A stretch of 64,000 nucleotides of DNA from Kitasatospora sp. NBC_01246 (GCF_036226505.1 NZ_CP108484.1:3596001-3660000), one strand, 5' to 3'. Counted from the stretch's first letter, positions 8,353 to 19,518 are shown. The notes: a model not told the origin generated them from the letters alone. Numbers and translations are program-made.

Positions 8353-10917
8353 ATGCCTGTCCTCACGCGGTTCGTCCTCCCGCAGGCCGCCCCCCACTCG
8401 CACGACGACCTGCCCGCCGCCGACGAGGGCGTCGCCTTCGGCCTGCTGCGCGCCCGCTGGAACGCCCGCGGCCTCGAACTCACCGGCTTCGCCCGCCCCG
8501 ACGACCTGGACACCGCCCGCCCCGGCTCGGCCTGGACCTGGCTGACCCTGCTCCGGGACGACGCCGAACCGCCCCTCCACCTCCGGTCCCGGCCGCGCCG
8601 GCTGCCCGAGATCACCGACGACAGCGCCCAGCCCGACCACAACCACGACTGGTCCGGCTTCACCGCCCTGGTCGAACCGCGCCGGCTGCGGCGGGCCAAG
8701 GAGTGGCTGCTCGGCGACTGGCGGATCGAGGCCACCCTGTTCACCCGCCCCCGGCCCACCCGGCTGCGCCGCCAGTACGGCGCCCTCGCCCCGCACTGGT
8801 GCGGCTCCGGCGAGTACCCGCCGGCCCGCTGGGTCGACCACGACGTCCGCCTCCAGCCGCACTTCGCCGACGGCCGGCTGCGGCTGCGGCTCGAACGCCC
8901 CGGCGTCCGGCTCACCCACGCCGCCCCCGCCCCGGACGGCCTCGACCTGCGCGGCACCGCCGGGCACTGCCCGCCCGGCACCGCGCTGCGGCTGCGCCAC
9001 CGGGAGAGCGACGCCGTCCTGCTGCGGCCGGTCGCGCGGACCGGCAACACCTTCGCCCTCCATCTGCCGTACCGGCCGTTCACCGCCGACGGGCGCGGCG
9101 CCGGCCACCTGGAGCACTGGGACGCCGAACTGCTGCGCCCGGACGGCTCCACCGAGCAGCTGACCCTGGACGAGCGCGGCGGCCCGGTGGCCGGTCAGCA
9201 CGCGCTGCCCGGCACCCTCGATCGGGCGCTCTACCTGAAGCACCTCGCCGACGGCCGGCTGCAGTTCTGCGTCCAGCCCGCGGCCGGCTACGTCGAGCGG
9301 ATCGCGGTGCGGGCCGGCGGCTTCGAGCTCACCGGGCACTGCCCCGGCCGCGAGCCGCTCGACCTCGTCCTGCGGCACACCGGGACGGCCGGCGAGGTCC
9401 GCCACCGGGTCGACCGCGGGGCGGACGGCCGCTTCACCGTCCGGCTGCCTGCCACCCGCACCGGCTCCGACGGCACCGCGCTGCCGCTGCGCAAGGGCGT
9501 CTGGGAGGCCTCGCTGCTCCCGGCCGGCCGGCCGGGAGCGCCCCGGCCGCTGATCGCCGCCCCCGCGGCGCTCCCCGCGCTGCCCGCCGCCACCGGGGCC
9601 GGCGGCAAGCGGATCCTGCTCCAACGCCGCTGGCACGACACCCTGCTGGTGGACTCCACCCCCGTCCTCTCGCCCGCCGAGCGCAGCGCCTGGAGCCAGG
9701 CGCGCCAGCGCGCCGACGGGTACCCGGCCGCCCGCCGGGAGCCGCTGCGCGACGCCGTGCTGTACGACGTGTTCGGCGGCCGCGGGTACGCCGACTCACC
9801 GCGCGCGGTGCACGCCGAACTCGCCCGGCGCGGCGAGCCGTTGGAGCACCTCTGGGCGGTCGACGACGCCCAGGCCGACCTGCCCGCCGGCGTCCGCGCG
9901 GTACGGGTCTGGAGCCCCGAGTGGTACCGCGCGCTGGCCACCAGCCGGTACCTGGTCGGCAACACGCACTTCCCCGACTTCCTGGACCGCCGGGACGGCC
10001 AGGTGGTCGTCCAGACCTGGCACGGCTCGCTGCTCAAGCGGATCGCGCACGACGTCGAGAACCCCTGGCTCGCCGACCACGGCTACCTGGCGGCGCTCGA
10101 CCGGGAGACCCCGCAGTGGAGCCTGCTGCTCTCGCCCAGCCCGTTCGCCACTCCGCTGCTGCGCCGGGCGTTCCGCTTCGGGGGCGAGGTCCTGGAGTCC
10201 GGCTACCCGCGCAACGACGTGCTGGCCCGGCCGGACGCCGGGCGGGCGGCGGCGGTCCGGCGCCGGCTCGGCATCCCCGACGGCAGGCGCGTGGTGCTCT
10301 ACGCCCCGACCTGGCGGGAGGACCAGCGGCGCGGCGACGGCGAGGGGTTCCGCCTCGACCTGCGGATCGACCTGGACCGGGCCCGGCGCGCCCTCGGCCA
10401 CGACCACGTCCTGCTGATCCGCCCGCACGCGCACGTCCGCGAGCCGCTGCCCGGCGCCGGGGACGGCTTCGTCCTCGACTGCGGGGACTACCCCGACGTC
10501 CAGGAACTGCTGCTGATCGCGGACGTGCTGGTCACCGACTACTCCTCGATCACGTTCGACTTCGCGATCACCGGCCGCCCGGTGCTCTTCTTCACCTACG
10601 ACCTGGCGCACTACCGCGACACGCTGCGCGGCTTCTCCTTCGACTTCGAGGCGCAGGCCCCCGGCCCGCTCATTCCCGACTCGGCCGGGCTGCTCGACGC
10701 ACTGCGGGGGCTCGCCGACGACGGCTCCGGCCCGCCGCCCGGGTACCGGGAGCGCTACCGCGCGTTCCGCGCCACGCATTGCGGGCTGGAGGACGGCGGG
10801 GCCGCGCGTCGGGTGGTCGACCGGATGCTCGACCTCGGCCGGGCGGGCGGGCACGGGGCACCGCGGCCCGGCGGCCGCGCGGCCGCCGGCGGCGGCGCGG
10901 GTCAGCCGAAGTCGTAG
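8353..10917 (+). CDS. CDP-glycerol glycerophosphotransferase family protein (TagF-like)
   Basis: 854-residue paralogue of the preceding protein without the N-terminal GT2 domain. The N-terminal half (about 30-480) is beta-rich and parallels the middle region of its neighbour (compare NHDWSGFTALVEPRRLRRAK with the neighbour's DWAGFTAAIDPKRLKH). The C-terminal half is the CDP-polyol phosphotransferase domain, with QTWHGSLLK (His near 557), ESGYPRND and DYSSITFDFAITG near 729. It is expected to act on a lipid-linked poly(polyol-phosphate) chain at the membrane. The ATG at 8353 has an AAGGG site seven bases upstream; an upstream in-frame GTG at 8245 lies in the A+T-rich leader and was not used. 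The stop codon overlaps the convergent RNA ligase gene by 16 bp. Substrate chemistry is not readable here. Confidence 0.88.
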   Translation: MPVLTRFVLPQAAPHSHDDLPAADEGVAFGLLRARWNARGLELTGFARPDDLDTARPGSAWTWLTLLRDDAEPPLHLRSRPRRLPEITDDSAQPDHNHDWSGFTALVEPRRLRRAKEWLLGDWRIEATLFTRPRPTRLRRQYGALAPHWCGSGEYPPARWVDHDVRLQPHFADGRLRLRLERPGVRLTHAAPAPDGLDLRGTAGHCPPGTALRLRHRESDAVLLRPVARTGNTFALHLPYRPFTADGRGAGHLEHWDAELLRPDGSTEQLTLDERGGPVAGQHALPGTLDRALYLKHLADGRLQFCVQPAAGYVERIAVRAGGFELTGHCPGREPLDLVLRHTGTAGEVRHRVDRGADGRFTVRLPATRTGSDGTALPLRKGVWEASLLPAGRPGAPRPLIAAPAALPALPAATGAGGKRILLQRRWHDTLLVDSTPVLSPAERSAWSQARQRADGYPAARREPLRDAVLYDVFGGRGYADSPRAVHAELARRGEPLEHLWAVDDAQADLPAGVRAVRVWSPEWYRALATSRYLVGNTHFPDFLDRRDGQVVVQTWHGSLLKRIAHDVENPWLADHGYLAALDRETPQWSLLLSPSPFATPLLRRAFRFGGEVLESGYPRNDVLARPDAGRAAAVRRRLGIPDGRRVVLYAPTWREDQRRGDGEGFRLDLRIDLDRARRALGHDHVLLIRPHAHVREPLPGAGDGFVLDCGDYPDVQELLLIADVLVTDYSSITFDFAITGRPVLFFTYDLAHYRDTLRGFSFDFEAQAPGPLIPDSAGLLDALRGLADDGSGPPPGYRERYRAFRATHCGLEDGGAARRVVDRMLDLGRAGGHGAPRPGGRAAAGGGAGQPKS

Positions 10918-11456
10918 GAGCGCCAGGGGCGCCAGACCTCGTCGGCGTCGAACCGGGACAGGCCGAAGCCCGGCACCGCGAAGGCCGCCCGGAAGCCACG
11001 GGTCTGCCCGTACGCCTGGTCCAGCACGTCCTCCGCCAGCCCGTGCGCCACCGTGACGTGCGGGTGGTACGGGAAGGCCAGCTCCCGGGCCAGCGGGCCG
11101 GAGCGGATGTCCGCCTCCAGCAGCCGGCACTCCTGGGCGCCCCCCTCGACCCGGACGAAGACCACCGGCGAGACCGGCCGGAAGGTCCCGCTGCCGCGCA
11201 GCAGCATCCGGAACGGCCGGTGCGCCCGGGCCACCGCCGCCAGGTGCTCCTCGATCTTCGGCAGCTCGGCGGCCGCCACCTCGGTCGGCGGCAGCAGGGT
11301 GACGTGCGTGGGTATCGACCGGGCCAGCGGATCGCCGAACCCGGCCCGCGCGTCCTGGATCGCCGAGCCGTACGGATCCGGGACGCTCACGGACACGCCG
11401 ATGGTGACGAGCTCGGGGAGCTCGTCACCATCGGGCAGGCTCGTCAGGGCTGTCAC
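10902..11456 (-). CDS. 2'-5' RNA ligase family protein
   Basis: 184-residue 2H phosphoesterase. The two HxT motifs that define the superfamily are present as HVT at 51-53 and HVT at 133-135, each in a beta-strand context ([18 protein letters not shown]). Members act as RNA ligases or cyclic phosphodiesterases on 2',3'-cyclic or 2'-phosphate ends; the substrate of the actinobacterial group is not known. The proposed GTG start overlaps the trpS stop in a GTGA tetranucleotide, which suggests translational coupling. The start is uncertain because conservation seems to begin near [16 protein letters not shown] (about residue 16). An internal hairpin lies at 11401-11431. The last 16 bp overlap the convergent TagF-like gene. 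Confidence 0.83.
   Translation of the reverse strand: MTALTSLPDGDELPELVTIGVSVSVPDPYGSAIQDARAGFGDPLARSIPTHVTLLPPTEVAAAELPKIEEHLAAVARAHRPFRMLLRGSGTFRPVSPVVFVRVEGGAQECRLLEADIRSGPLARELAFPYHPHVTVAHGLAEDVLDQAYGQTRGFRAAFAVPGFGLSRFDADEVWRPWRSYDFG
11401..11431 (-). other. Perfect hairpin at the start of the RNA ligase gene
   Basis: 13-bp perfect inverted repeat (11401-11413, 11419-11431) with a five-base loop, 22 bp downstream of the trpS stop on the minus strand. It lies inside the first codons of the RNA ligase as annotated, or in a leader if that gene starts at a later GTG. It could attenuate transcription or limit translation of the distal gene. Confidence 0.6.
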
Positions 11457-12502
11457 CGCTTGGCGGCCGGGAGGAAGCCGATCCGGTCGTACACCGTCTC
11501 CAGCGTCTGCGACGCCACCGTGCGGGCCTTCTCCGCACCGATCGCCAGCACCCGGTCCAGCTCGGCCGGGTCGTCCAGGAAGGTGCGGGTGCGCTCCTGG
11601 AAGGGCGTCACCCACTCGGTGAACAGCTCGGCCAGCTCGGTCTTCAGGGCGCCGTACATCTTGCCCTCGAAGTGCGCCACCAACTGGTCGACCGACTGGC
11701 CGCTGAGCGCGGAGTGGATGCGCAGCAGGTTGGAGACGCCGGCCTTCTCCTCCTCGTCGTAGGAGACGACGGTGCCGGTGTCGGTGACTGCGCTCTTGAA
11801 CTTCTTGGCGCTGACCTTCGGCTCGTCCAGCAGGCTGACCAGGCCCTTGGCCGAGGAGGCCGACTTGCTCATCTTGATGCCCGGGTCCTGGAGGTCCTGG
11901 ATCTTCGCCGTCTCCTTGAGGATGTACGGCTTCGGGACGGTGAAGGTCGGGCTGTAGCGGGTGTTGAAGCGCTCCGCGAGGTCCCGGGTGAGCTCCACGT
12001 GCTGGCGCTGGTCCTCGCCGACCGGCACCGCGTCCGCCTGGTAGAGCAGGATGTCGGCGATCTGCAGGATCGGGTAGGTGAAGAGGCCGACCGAGGTGCT
12101 CGCGGCGCCCTGCTTGGCGGACTTGTCCTTGAACTGGGTCATCCGGGAGGCCTCGCCGAAGCCGGTGAGGCAGTTCATCACCCAGCCGAGCTGCGCGTGC
12201 TCGGGCACGTGGGACTGGACGAACAGGGTGCAGCGCTCCGGGTCCAGGCCGGCGCCGAGCAGCTGGGCGGCGGAGACCCGGGTGTTCTGGCGCAGCGTCG
12301 CCGGGTCCTGCTCCACGGTGATCGCGTGCAGGTCGACCACCATGTAGAAGGCGTCGTTGGCCTCCTGGAGATCGACCCACTGGCGGACGGCACCGAGGTA
12401 GTTGCCCAGGTGGAACGAGCCGGAGGTGGGCTGGATGCCGGAGAGTACCCGGGGACGGTCCTTGACCGGACCAGTGACCGCTGCGTTGACCATGCGGGCC
12501 AT
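11453..12502 (-). CDS. trpS: Tryptophan--tRNA ligase
   Basis: 349-residue class I tryptophanyl-tRNA synthetase, which charges tRNA(Trp) in the cytoplasm. The HIGH signature is HLGN (31-34) after GIQPTSGSF, and the KMSKS loop is intact at 210-214 ([10 protein letters not shown]). Length and the substrate-pocket segment ([20 protein letters not shown]) fit bacterial TrpS. It begins 21 bp after the CorC-like gene and overlaps the RNA ligase gene by four bases, so the three are probably one transcript. ATGs at 12502 and 12492 are both possible starts; the first is taken. I see no T-box, and the upstream gap is too short to hold one. Confidence 0.96.
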   Translation of the reverse strand: MARMVNAAVTGPVKDRPRVLSGIQPTSGSFHLGNYLGAVRQWVDLQEANDAFYMVVDLHAITVEQDPATLRQNTRVSAAQLLGAGLDPERCTLFVQSHVPEHAQLGWVMNCLTGFGEASRMTQFKDKSAKQGAASTSVGLFTYPILQIADILLYQADAVPVGEDQRQHVELTRDLAERFNTRYSPTFTVPKPYILKETAKIQDLQDPGIKMSKSASSAKGLVSLLDEPKVSAKKFKSAVTDTGTVVSYDEEEKAGVSNLLRIHSALSGQSVDQLVAHFEGKMYGALKTELAELFTEWVTPFQERTRTFLDDPAELDRVLAIGAEKARTVASQTLETVYDRIGFLPAAKR

Positions 12503-12523
12503 TGTTCCAGTTCCACCGACCGG

Positions 12524-13846
12524 TCAGGAAACCTCTGCCCCCGGAGGTTCCGACAGTGTGACCGCACTCACCCCGACCCGGGCGATCCGCCGGCCCTCCA
12601 GCTTGGCCACCGTCAGCCGGACCTCCTCGGCGCCGATCGGGATCCGGACCTGGTCACCGTCGACGGGCAACCGGCCGAGCGCGGCCACCAGGCAGCCGGC
12701 CACCGTCTCGTACGGGCCCTCGGGCAGGGTGACGCCGGTCTCCTCGGTGAAGTCGCCGAGGTTCAGCAGGCCGTCCAGCTCCATGGCGCCGCCGGCCAGC
12801 CGGCGGGTGGTGCTCGGCTCCTGGGAGTCGTACTCGTCACGGATCTCGCCGATCACCTCTTCGACCAGGTCCTCCAGGGTGACGATGCCGGCGGTGCCGC
12901 CGTACTCGTCCACCACGATGGCCAGGTGGTGGCCCTCCCGGCGCATCTCGCCCATCGCCGCCAGCACCCGCTTGGTGCCGGGCAGCAGCTTGATCGGGCG
13001 GGCCAGGTCGCGCACCTTCACCGCCTGCTCGCCGCGGGCACCGTACAGGTCGCGGACGTGGACGAAGCCGGTGACCGCGTCGTAGCTGCCCTCGACCACC
13101 GGATAGCGCGAGTGCGGCGAGGAGTCGGCCTGCTCGCGGACCTCGGCGAGCGGGCGCTCGGCGTCCAGGAAGGTCACCTCGGTGCGCGGGACCATCACCT
13201 CGCGCAGCTGGCGCTCCCCCGCGGCGAACACGTCGGCGATCAACGCCCGCTCGTCGCTTCCGAGTTCGGTGTTGGTGGCGACCAGGCCGCGGAGTTCCTC
13301 GGAGCTCATCGAGCCGCGCCCGGCCGCCGGGTCGCCGCCGAGCAGGCGGACCATCAGGTTGGTGGAGTGGCCGAGCAGCCAGATCACCGGGCGCAACGCC
13401 ACCGACATCACGTCCACCACCGGGGCGGCGAGGACGGCGATGGAGTCGGCGCGCTGGAGGCCGATCCGCTTGGGGGTGAGCTCGCCGAGCACCAGCGAGG
13501 CGTAGCTGATCAGCAGGGTGAGGCCGACCAGGGCGAGCGCGTCGGCGACGCCCGCGGACAGCCCGGCCCGGACGAACAGCGGCGCCACCTTGCCGGCCAG
13601 GGTGTCCGCGCCGAAGGCGGCGGACAGGAAGCCCATGCAGGTCACCCCGACCTGCACGGCGGCCAGGAAGCGGTTCGGGTCGGCGGCCAGGTGTGCGGCG
13701 CGGGCCGCGCGCCGGGTCCCGCGCCCCTCCAGTGACCTGATCTGGCCCTCGCGCAGCGAGATCAGCGAGATCTCGGCGACGTTGAACAGGCCACCCAGCA
13801 TGATGAAGACGAGGACGAGGGCCGCGTCCTCCAGGGTTTCGTTCAC
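12524..13846 (-). CDS. Hemolysin family protein (DUF21-CBS-CorC_HlyC)
   Basis: 440-residue membrane protein with three domains in the usual order. The first is an N-terminal DUF21/CNNM transmembrane region (about 1-190, four helices including ALVLVFIMLGGLFNVAEISLISL). Next comes a CBS pair (about 205-330, with MVPRTEVTFLDAERPLAEV and YGGTAGIVTLEDLVEEVIGEI). The third is a C-terminal CorC_HlyC transporter-associated domain (about 345-430). Relatives include MgtE/CNNM-like magnesium and cobalt efflux factors; the name hemolysin is historical. The CBS pair probably senses nucleotides. It is the first gene of a probable operon with trpS. The ATG is followed immediately by the domain. Ion specificity is unknown. 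Confidence 0.92.
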   Translation of the reverse strand: MNETLEDAALVLVFIMLGGLFNVAEISLISLREGQIRSLEGRGTRRAARAAHLAADPNRFLAAVQVGVTCMGFLSAAFGADTLAGKVAPLFVRAGLSAGVADALALVGLTLLISYASLVLGELTPKRIGLQRADSIAVLAAPVVDVMSVALRPVIWLLGHSTNLMVRLLGGDPAAGRGSMSSEELRGLVATNTELGSDERALIADVFAAGERQLREVMVPRTEVTFLDAERPLAEVREQADSSPHSRYPVVEGSYDAVTGFVHVRDLYGARGEQAVKVRDLARPIKLLPGTKRVLAAMGEMRREGHHLAIVVDEYGGTAGIVTLEDLVEEVIGEIRDEYDSQEPSTTRRLAGGAMELDGLLNLGDFTEETGVTLPEGPYETVAGCLVAALGRLPVDGDQVRIPIGAEEVRLTVAKLEGRRIARVGVSAVTLSEPPGAEVS

Positions 13847-13863
13847 AGCGGGTCAGTGTAGGG

Positions 13864-13905
13864 CGACGGCCCGCCGCCTCCGGTCAAGGAGGCGGCGGGC
13901 CGTCG
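13864..13905. terminator. Terminator downstream of mdh
   Basis: Perfect 18-bp stem (13864-13881, 13888-13905) with a six-base loop, 21 bp beyond the mdh stop on the minus strand and just upstream of the CorC-like gene. It separates the two transcripts. Confidence 0.85.
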
Positions 13906-13926
13906 AAGGTCCTGCCGGGAACGGGC

Positions 13927-15012
<1,086 letters not shown>

Positions 15013-15074
15013 TTATCGCAAAGCGAAGCGTATGCCGCGGGTGCCGTCGTGGCTGATTGGTCACAGACGATGAC

Positions 15075-15105
15075 GGCCCCCGTCCCGACGGTGCGGGCGG
15101 GGGCC
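15075..15105 (-). terminator. Terminator downstream of the DUF3017 gene
   Basis: G+C-rich stem of 11 pairs (one G-T) around a nine-base loop, 43 bp beyond the stop of the DUF3017 gene. Confidence 0.65.
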
Positions 15106-15147
15106 GATCGGGCCGGGCAGGCGGGCCGGGCGGGCGGGCCGGGCGGG

Positions 15148-15573
15148 TCAGTGCTTCGGCCGCCCGACCAGCTCGCCGACGTTGTCCAGCAGCGGGATCT
15201 CCAGCCACGGGTTGGGCTGGGCCACCAGGGTCAGCAGCACGATCGAGACGCCCAGGAAGGTCAGCACGATCACGTCGGTGAACCGGCTGCGCACCGCCAG
15301 CATGCCGACCTCGGGCAGCACCAGCCGCAGCAGCGCGCCGAGCAGCACGCCGCCGCCGAGGATCAGCAGCCCGTACTTGAAGCCGTCCTTGAAGTCGGCG
15401 AACCAGGTGACGGCGAGCCCGGCGCCGACCACCAGCAGGACGAGGGTTATCGGCCACTGGCGCACCGGCAGGGCGTGGTCACGCCCCAGCGCCGCCGCCG
15501 AGCCCTCGGGGGGCAGCGTTCCGGTGGTCTTCACCGGCCTGCGCCGGGAGCTCGCCGGCCGTGGCCCGCTCAT
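15148..15573 (-). CDS. DUF3017 membrane protein
   Basis: 141-residue membrane protein with a basic, disordered N-terminus (1-38) and three predicted helices: ITLVLLVVGAGLAVTWFA, GLLILGGGVLLGALLRLVL, and VIVLTFLGVSIVLLTLVA. It matches DUF3017, a family found beside folD in actinobacteria. No catalytic residues are apparent and no function is known to me. It lies 112 bp downstream of folD on the same strand, so it could be co-transcribed with it, and it is followed by a terminator. Confidence 0.8.
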   Translation of the reverse strand: MSGPRPASSRRRPVKTTGTLPPEGSAAALGRDHALPVRQWPITLVLLVVGAGLAVTWFADFKDGFKYGLLILGGGVLLGALLRLVLPEVGMLAVRSRFTDVIVLTFLGVSIVLLTLVAQPNPWLEIPLLDNVGELVGRPKH

Positions 15574-15685
15574 CGGCCCACCCCGCCCCGCTCGGCCGCC
15601 GCGTCGCGAAACGCGCGGCTCGCCGGCCTTCGCTCGGTCCGCCCGTTCATAGCTCGCCGTCCTTCCGGAGTCGGATCGCGGTCGT

Positions 15686-16540
15686 TCAGAGGCCGGCGCG
15701 GCGCTCGGCCGCCACGACGATGTTGTTCAGCAGCATGGCGCGGGTCATCGGGCCGACGCCGCCCGGATTCGGGGAGATCCAGCCGGCCACCTCGGCCACG
15801 CCCGGGTGGACGTCACCGACGATCTTGCCCTCGCTGCGGCTGACGCCGACGTCCAGCACGGCCGCGCCGGGCTTGACGTCCTCCGGCTTGACCAGGTGCG
15901 GCACCCCGGCGGCGGCGACCACGATGTCGGCCTTGCGCAGGTGGTAGGCGAGGTCCCGGGTGCCGGTGTGGCAGAGGGTCACGGTGGCGTTCTCGCTGCG
16001 GCGGGTGAGCAGCAGGCCGATCGAGCGGCCGACGGTGACACCGCGGCCGATCACGACCACCTCGGCCCCGTCGATCGCCACGTCGTGGCGGCGCAGCAGC
16101 TCGACGATGCCGAGCGGGGTGCAGGGCAGCGGGCCCTCGATGCCCAGCGCGAGCCGGCCGAGCGAGGTGGGGTGCAGGCCGTCGGCGTCCTTGTCCGGGT
16201 CCATCAGCTCCAGGACGGGGTTCTGGTCCAGGCCCTTGGGCAGCGGGAGCTGGACGATGTAGCCGGTGCAGGCCGGGTCGGCGTTCAGCTCGCGGACGAC
16301 GTTCTCGACGTCCTCCTGGGTGGCGGTGGCGGGCAGTTCGCGCTGGATGGAGGCGATGCCGACCTCGGCGCAGTCCTTGTGCTTGCCGTTGACGTACCAG
16401 CGGCTGCCGGGGTCGTCGCCGACCAGGACGGTGCCGAGACCGGGCGTGACGCCCTTGGCACGAAGGGCCACCACACGGGCGGCGAGTTCGGACTTGATCG
16501 CGGCGGCGGTGGCCTTGCCATCGAGAATCTGGGCAGTCAT
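15686..16540 (-). CDS. folD: Bifunctional methylenetetrahydrofolate dehydrogenase / methenyltetrahydrofolate cyclohydrolase
   Basis: 284-residue FolD, which interconverts 5,10-methylene-, 5,10-methenyl- and 10-formyl-tetrahydrofolate using NADP. The last product feeds PurN and PurH, encoded 1.4 to 3.6 kb away. The catalytic Tyr49 and Lys53 are in [12 protein letters not shown]. The nucleotide loop reads GRGVTVGR (165-172) where most bacterial FolD have GRSxxVGxP; I believe this variant is usual in streptomycetes. The ATG at 16538-16540 has a GGGAGAA site about ten bases upstream. A long upstream open frame is not coding-like. Confidence 0.96.
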   Translation of the reverse strand: MTAQILDGKATAAAIKSELAARVVALRAKGVTPGLGTVLVGDDPGSRWYVNGKHKDCAEVGIASIQRELPATATQEDVENVVRELNADPACTGYIVQLPLPKGLDQNPVLELMDPDKDADGLHPTSLGRLALGIEGPLPCTPLGIVELLRRHDVAIDGAEVVVIGRGVTVGRSIGLLLTRRSENATVTLCHTGTRDLAYHLRKADIVVAAAGVPHLVKPEDVKPGAAVLDVGVSRSEGKIVGDVHPGVAEVAGWISPNPGGVGPMTRAMLLNNIVVAAERRAGL

Positions 16541-17049
16541 GACCCCATTCTCCCGGATGCCGGAGGCGGACGGCGCCAGCCCCCGGCGACAGCGGTGCCG
16601 GGGAGCCCCGGCGGCTCGAAAACCGTTCGGACCACGTTGCGGTTGCGCCACAGTCCGGTCCGCCACGCGGGCGCGGCTGGACAGCGCCGGGCCGCCCGGT
16701 CGACGATAAGCGGGCATTCCCTGCCGCCTCCGGCCCGGTGACGGGCCGACGGACACCGGCGGGGCGTACCCGGGGGAAGAACAGAGTGAGCCGACCACAC
16801 CACACCGTGCCGCCCGACCGCCACGGCCGCGTGCTGCCAGGACCGCAGCCGTCGATGCTCCCGTTCGCGCCGGACCGGCGCCACCCACGTTCCTGAGCCA
16901 GCCCGTGCCGGCGGGCGCCGGACCGTGTCCGCCCCCGTTGTCACCGCGCTCCGCTATCGTCCCGTCCGCTCGGCAGTTCGCCCCGCCGGTGCGTTCCGGA
17001 CCCAGCGCTGTCCCGTCCCACGTCCCCACATCCCTGCCCGGAGGCATCG
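16541..17049. other. Divergent intergenic region, folD / RDD gene
   Basis: 509 bp between two divergent genes. It must contain the folD and RDD promoters, but I see no clear -35/-10 pair and no riboswitch I recognise. Open frames here lack protein-like composition. Confidence 0.5.
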
Positions 17050-17796
17050 ATGAGTTACCCGCCCGACCCGAACAACCCGTACGGCCAGCAGCCCCCTCAG
17101 CAGGGCTACGGCTACCCCCAGCAGGCCCCGCCGGCCGCCGGGTACGGCTACCCGCAGCAGCCGCCGCAGGCCCCGCAGTACGGTGTGCCGCAGCAGCCGG
17201 CGTACGGGTACGCGCCGATGCCGGGCACCCTCCAGGCCAACAACGGCTACATCAACATCGCCCAGCTGGGCACGGTGAAGATCGCCACCATGGGCCAGCG
17301 CTTCCTGGCCCGCCTGATCGACGGCCTCGCGATCGGCGCGGTCGTCGCCCTGGTGATGGCGCTCGGCCTGGCCAGCGCGCTCGGCATCGCCAAGGACACC
17401 CAGGACTGCAGCGGCAAGTACACCTACGGCGGCTCCAACTCGGCGTACTACGACTGCCTGAACGCCAACAACGACGCCGCCGCGGGCTTCTTCGTCACCA
17501 TGCTGATCATGGTCGGCGTGCTCTCGGTGTTCAACCTGCTGTACGAGTGGCTGATGGTCTCCTTCGCGGGCGCCACCCTCGGCAAGATGGCCCTGGGCCT
17601 GCGCGTCGTCAAGGAGAGCAACGGCCAGGTCCCCGGCCTGGGCGGCGGCTTCATCCGCTTCATCATCCCGATCGTCGGCGCGTTCCTCTGCTACATCGGC
17701 GCCGCGCTGGTCTACCTGTCCCCGTTCTTCGACAACTCCGGGAAGCTGCAGGGCTGGCACGACCGTGCCGCCGGCACCCTGGTGATCAAGAAGTAG
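17050..17796 (+). CDS. RDD family membrane protein
   Basis: 248-residue protein. Residues 1-70 are a low-complexity Pro/Gln/Gly/Tyr segment (repeats such as YGYPQQ and NPYGQQPP), probably disordered and cytoplasmic. The RDD domain follows (about 75-245): the Arg-Asp signature is [12 protein letters not shown] and the second conserved block is [14 protein letters not shown]. Predicted helices are at about 93-113, 153-173 and 205-225. RDD proteins are small membrane proteins, some linked to ion or osmolyte transport; no specific role can be given. The ATG at 17050 has GGAGG eight bases upstream. A terminator follows. Confidence 0.88.
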   Translation: MSYPPDPNNPYGQQPPQQGYGYPQQAPPAAGYGYPQQPPQAPQYGVPQQPAYGYAPMPGTLQANNGYINIAQLGTVKIATMGQRFLARLIDGLAIGAVVALVMALGLASALGIAKDTQDCSGKYTYGGSNSAYYDCLNANNDAAAGFFVTMLIMVGVLSVFNLLYEWLMVSFAGATLGKMALGLRVVKESNGQVPGLGGGFIRFIIPIVGAFLCYIGAALVYLSPFFDNSGKLQGWHDRAAGTLVIKK

Positions 17797-17812
17797 CACC
17801 CACCGGCGACAG

Positions 17813-17855
17813 CGGAGCGGCCCGGTCCCCTTCCCGAGGGGACCGGGCCGCTCCG
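17813..17855. terminator. Bidirectional terminator, RDD gene / purH
   Basis: Perfect 18-bp stem (17813-17830, 17838-17855) with a seven-base loop between two convergent genes. Confidence 0.87.
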
Positions 17856-17916
17856 TCGTACCGTCACACCGCCGGTGCGGGACGGGGATCCTCCCGGCCC
17901 GGCACCGGCGTCGGCG

Positions 17917-19518
17917 TCAGTGGAAGAAGTGGCGGGTACCGGTGAAGTACATCGTCACGCCGGCCGCGGCGGCGGCCGCGACGACCTCCTCGTCCCGGAT
18001 CGAACCGCCCGGCTGCACCACGGCCTTGACGCCGCCGTCGAGCAGGATCTGCAGGCCGTCCGCGAACGGGAAGAAGGCGTCGGAGGCCGCGTAGGAGCCC
18101 CGGGCCCGCTCGCCGGCCCGCTCCACGGCGAGCTTCGCCGAGTCGACCCGGTTGACCTGGCCCATCCCGACGCCCACCGAGGCACCGCCCTTGGCCAGCA
18201 GGATCGCGTTGGACTTGACGGCCCGGCAGGCCCGCCAGGCGAACGCCAGCTCGGCCAGCTCGGCCGCGGGGAGCGCCTCGCCGGTGGCCAGCGTCCAGCT
18301 CGCCGGGTCGTCGCCCGCGGCGTGGATCCGGTCGGCGTCCTGGAGCAGCACGCCACCGGAGATCGGGCGCACCTCCTGGCGGTTGGCCGGCGCCTCGGGG
18401 GCGACCAGCACCCGCAGGTTCTTCTTGCGCGCCAGCACCTCGACGGCGCCGTCCTCGTACCCGGGGGCGACGACGACCTCGGTGAAGATCGGGGCGATCT
18501 GCTCGGCCAGCTCGACGGTCACCGGGCGGTTGACCGCGATCACGCCGCCGTACGCGGAGACCGGGTCGCACTCGTGCGCCTTGCGGTGCGCCTCGGCGAC
18601 GTCCGCGCCGGTGGCGATGCCGCACGGGTTGGCGTGCTTGATGATCGCGACGGCCGGCTCGGCGTGGTCGTACGCGGCGCGACGGGCGGCATCGGTGTCG
18701 ACGTAGTTGTTGTACGACATCTCCTTGCCGTGCAGCTGCTCGGCGCCGGCCAGGCCGCCGGTGCCGTCGCTGTAGAGCGCGGCGCCCTGGTGCGGGTTCT
18801 CGCCGTAGCGCAGCACGTTCTGGCGCTCGTAGGTGGCGCCCAGGAACTCCGGGAAGCCCTCGACGTCGTCGGCCGCGTAGCCGGCCTCGAACCAGGAGGC
18901 CACCGCGACGTCGTAGGCGGCGGTGTGCGCGAACGCGGCACCGGCCAGGCGCTTGCGGGTGGCCAGGTCGAAGCCGCCCTCCTGGACGGCCTTCAGCACG
19001 TCGCCGTAGCGGGCCGGGTCCACCACGACGGCGACCGACGGGTGGTTCTTGGCCGCGGCGCGGACCATGCTCGGGCCGCCGATGTCGATCTGCTCGACGC
19101 ACTCGTCCGGGCTCGCGCCGGAGGCGACGGTGGCCTTGAACGGGTAGAGGTTCACCACGACCAGCTCGAAGGGCTCGACGCCCAGCTCGGCGAGCTGCGC
19201 GCGGTGCGACTCCAGCCGCAGGTCGGCGAGCACACCGGCGTGCACGCGGGGGTGCAGCGTCTTCACACGCCCGTCGAGGCACTCGGGGAAGCCGGTCAGC
19301 TCGGAGACCTCGGTCACCGGGACGCCCGCGGCGGCGATCCGGCCGGCGGTGGATCCGGTGGAGACGATGGCGACCCCGGCGGCGTGCAGGCCCTGGGCCA
19401 GCTCCTCCAGACCGGTCTTGTCGTACACGCTGATCAGCGCGCGACGGATCGGGCGGACGCCGCTCTCCTCGTCGAGGGGGGCGGTGACGGGGGACGTGGT
19501 GCTGGGGGCGGCGCTCAT
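17917..19518 (-). CDS. purH: Bifunctional AICAR formyltransferase / IMP cyclohydrolase
   Basis: 533-residue PurH, catalysing the last two steps to IMP: formylation of AICAR with 10-formyl-THF and ring closure. The N-terminal MGS-like cyclohydrolase domain (about 20-160) contains [18 protein letters not shown], and [13 protein letters not shown]. The C-terminal AICARFT domain (about 170-533) includes [12 protein letters not shown], the catalytic Lys-His of IKHANPCG, and the ending [10 protein letters not shown]...[11 protein letters not shown]. The ATG overlaps the purN stop as ATGA (19515-19518), so translation is probably coupled. The open frame further upstream belongs to purN's alternative frame. 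Confidence 0.97.
   Translation of the reverse strand: MSAAPSTTSPVTAPLDEESGVRPIRRALISVYDKTGLEELAQGLHAAGVAIVSTGSTAGRIAAAGVPVTEVSELTGFPECLDGRVKTLHPRVHAGVLADLRLESHRAQLAELGVEPFELVVVNLYPFKATVASGASPDECVEQIDIGGPSMVRAAAKNHPSVAVVVDPARYGDVLKAVQEGGFDLATRKRLAGAAFAHTAAYDVAVASWFEAGYAADDVEGFPEFLGATYERQNVLRYGENPHQGAALYSDGTGGLAGAEQLHGKEMSYNNYVDTDAARRAAYDHAEPAVAIIKHANPCGIATGADVAEAHRKAHECDPVSAYGGVIAVNRPVTVELAEQIAPIFTEVVVAPGYEDGAVEVLARKKNLRVLVAPEAPANRQEVRPISGGVLLQDADRIHAAGDDPASWTLATGEALPAAELAELAFAWRACRAVKSNAILLAKGGASVGVGMGQVNRVDSAKLAVERAGERARGSYAASDAFFPFADGLQILLDGGVKAVVQPGGSIRDEEVVAAAAAAGVTMYFTGTRHFFH

Noticed and set aside
4222..10917. Secondary-metabolite gene cluster around the glycosyltransferases
   Set aside because: No polyketide, peptide synthetase or tailoring genes are nearby. 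Content fits cell-wall polymer synthesis.
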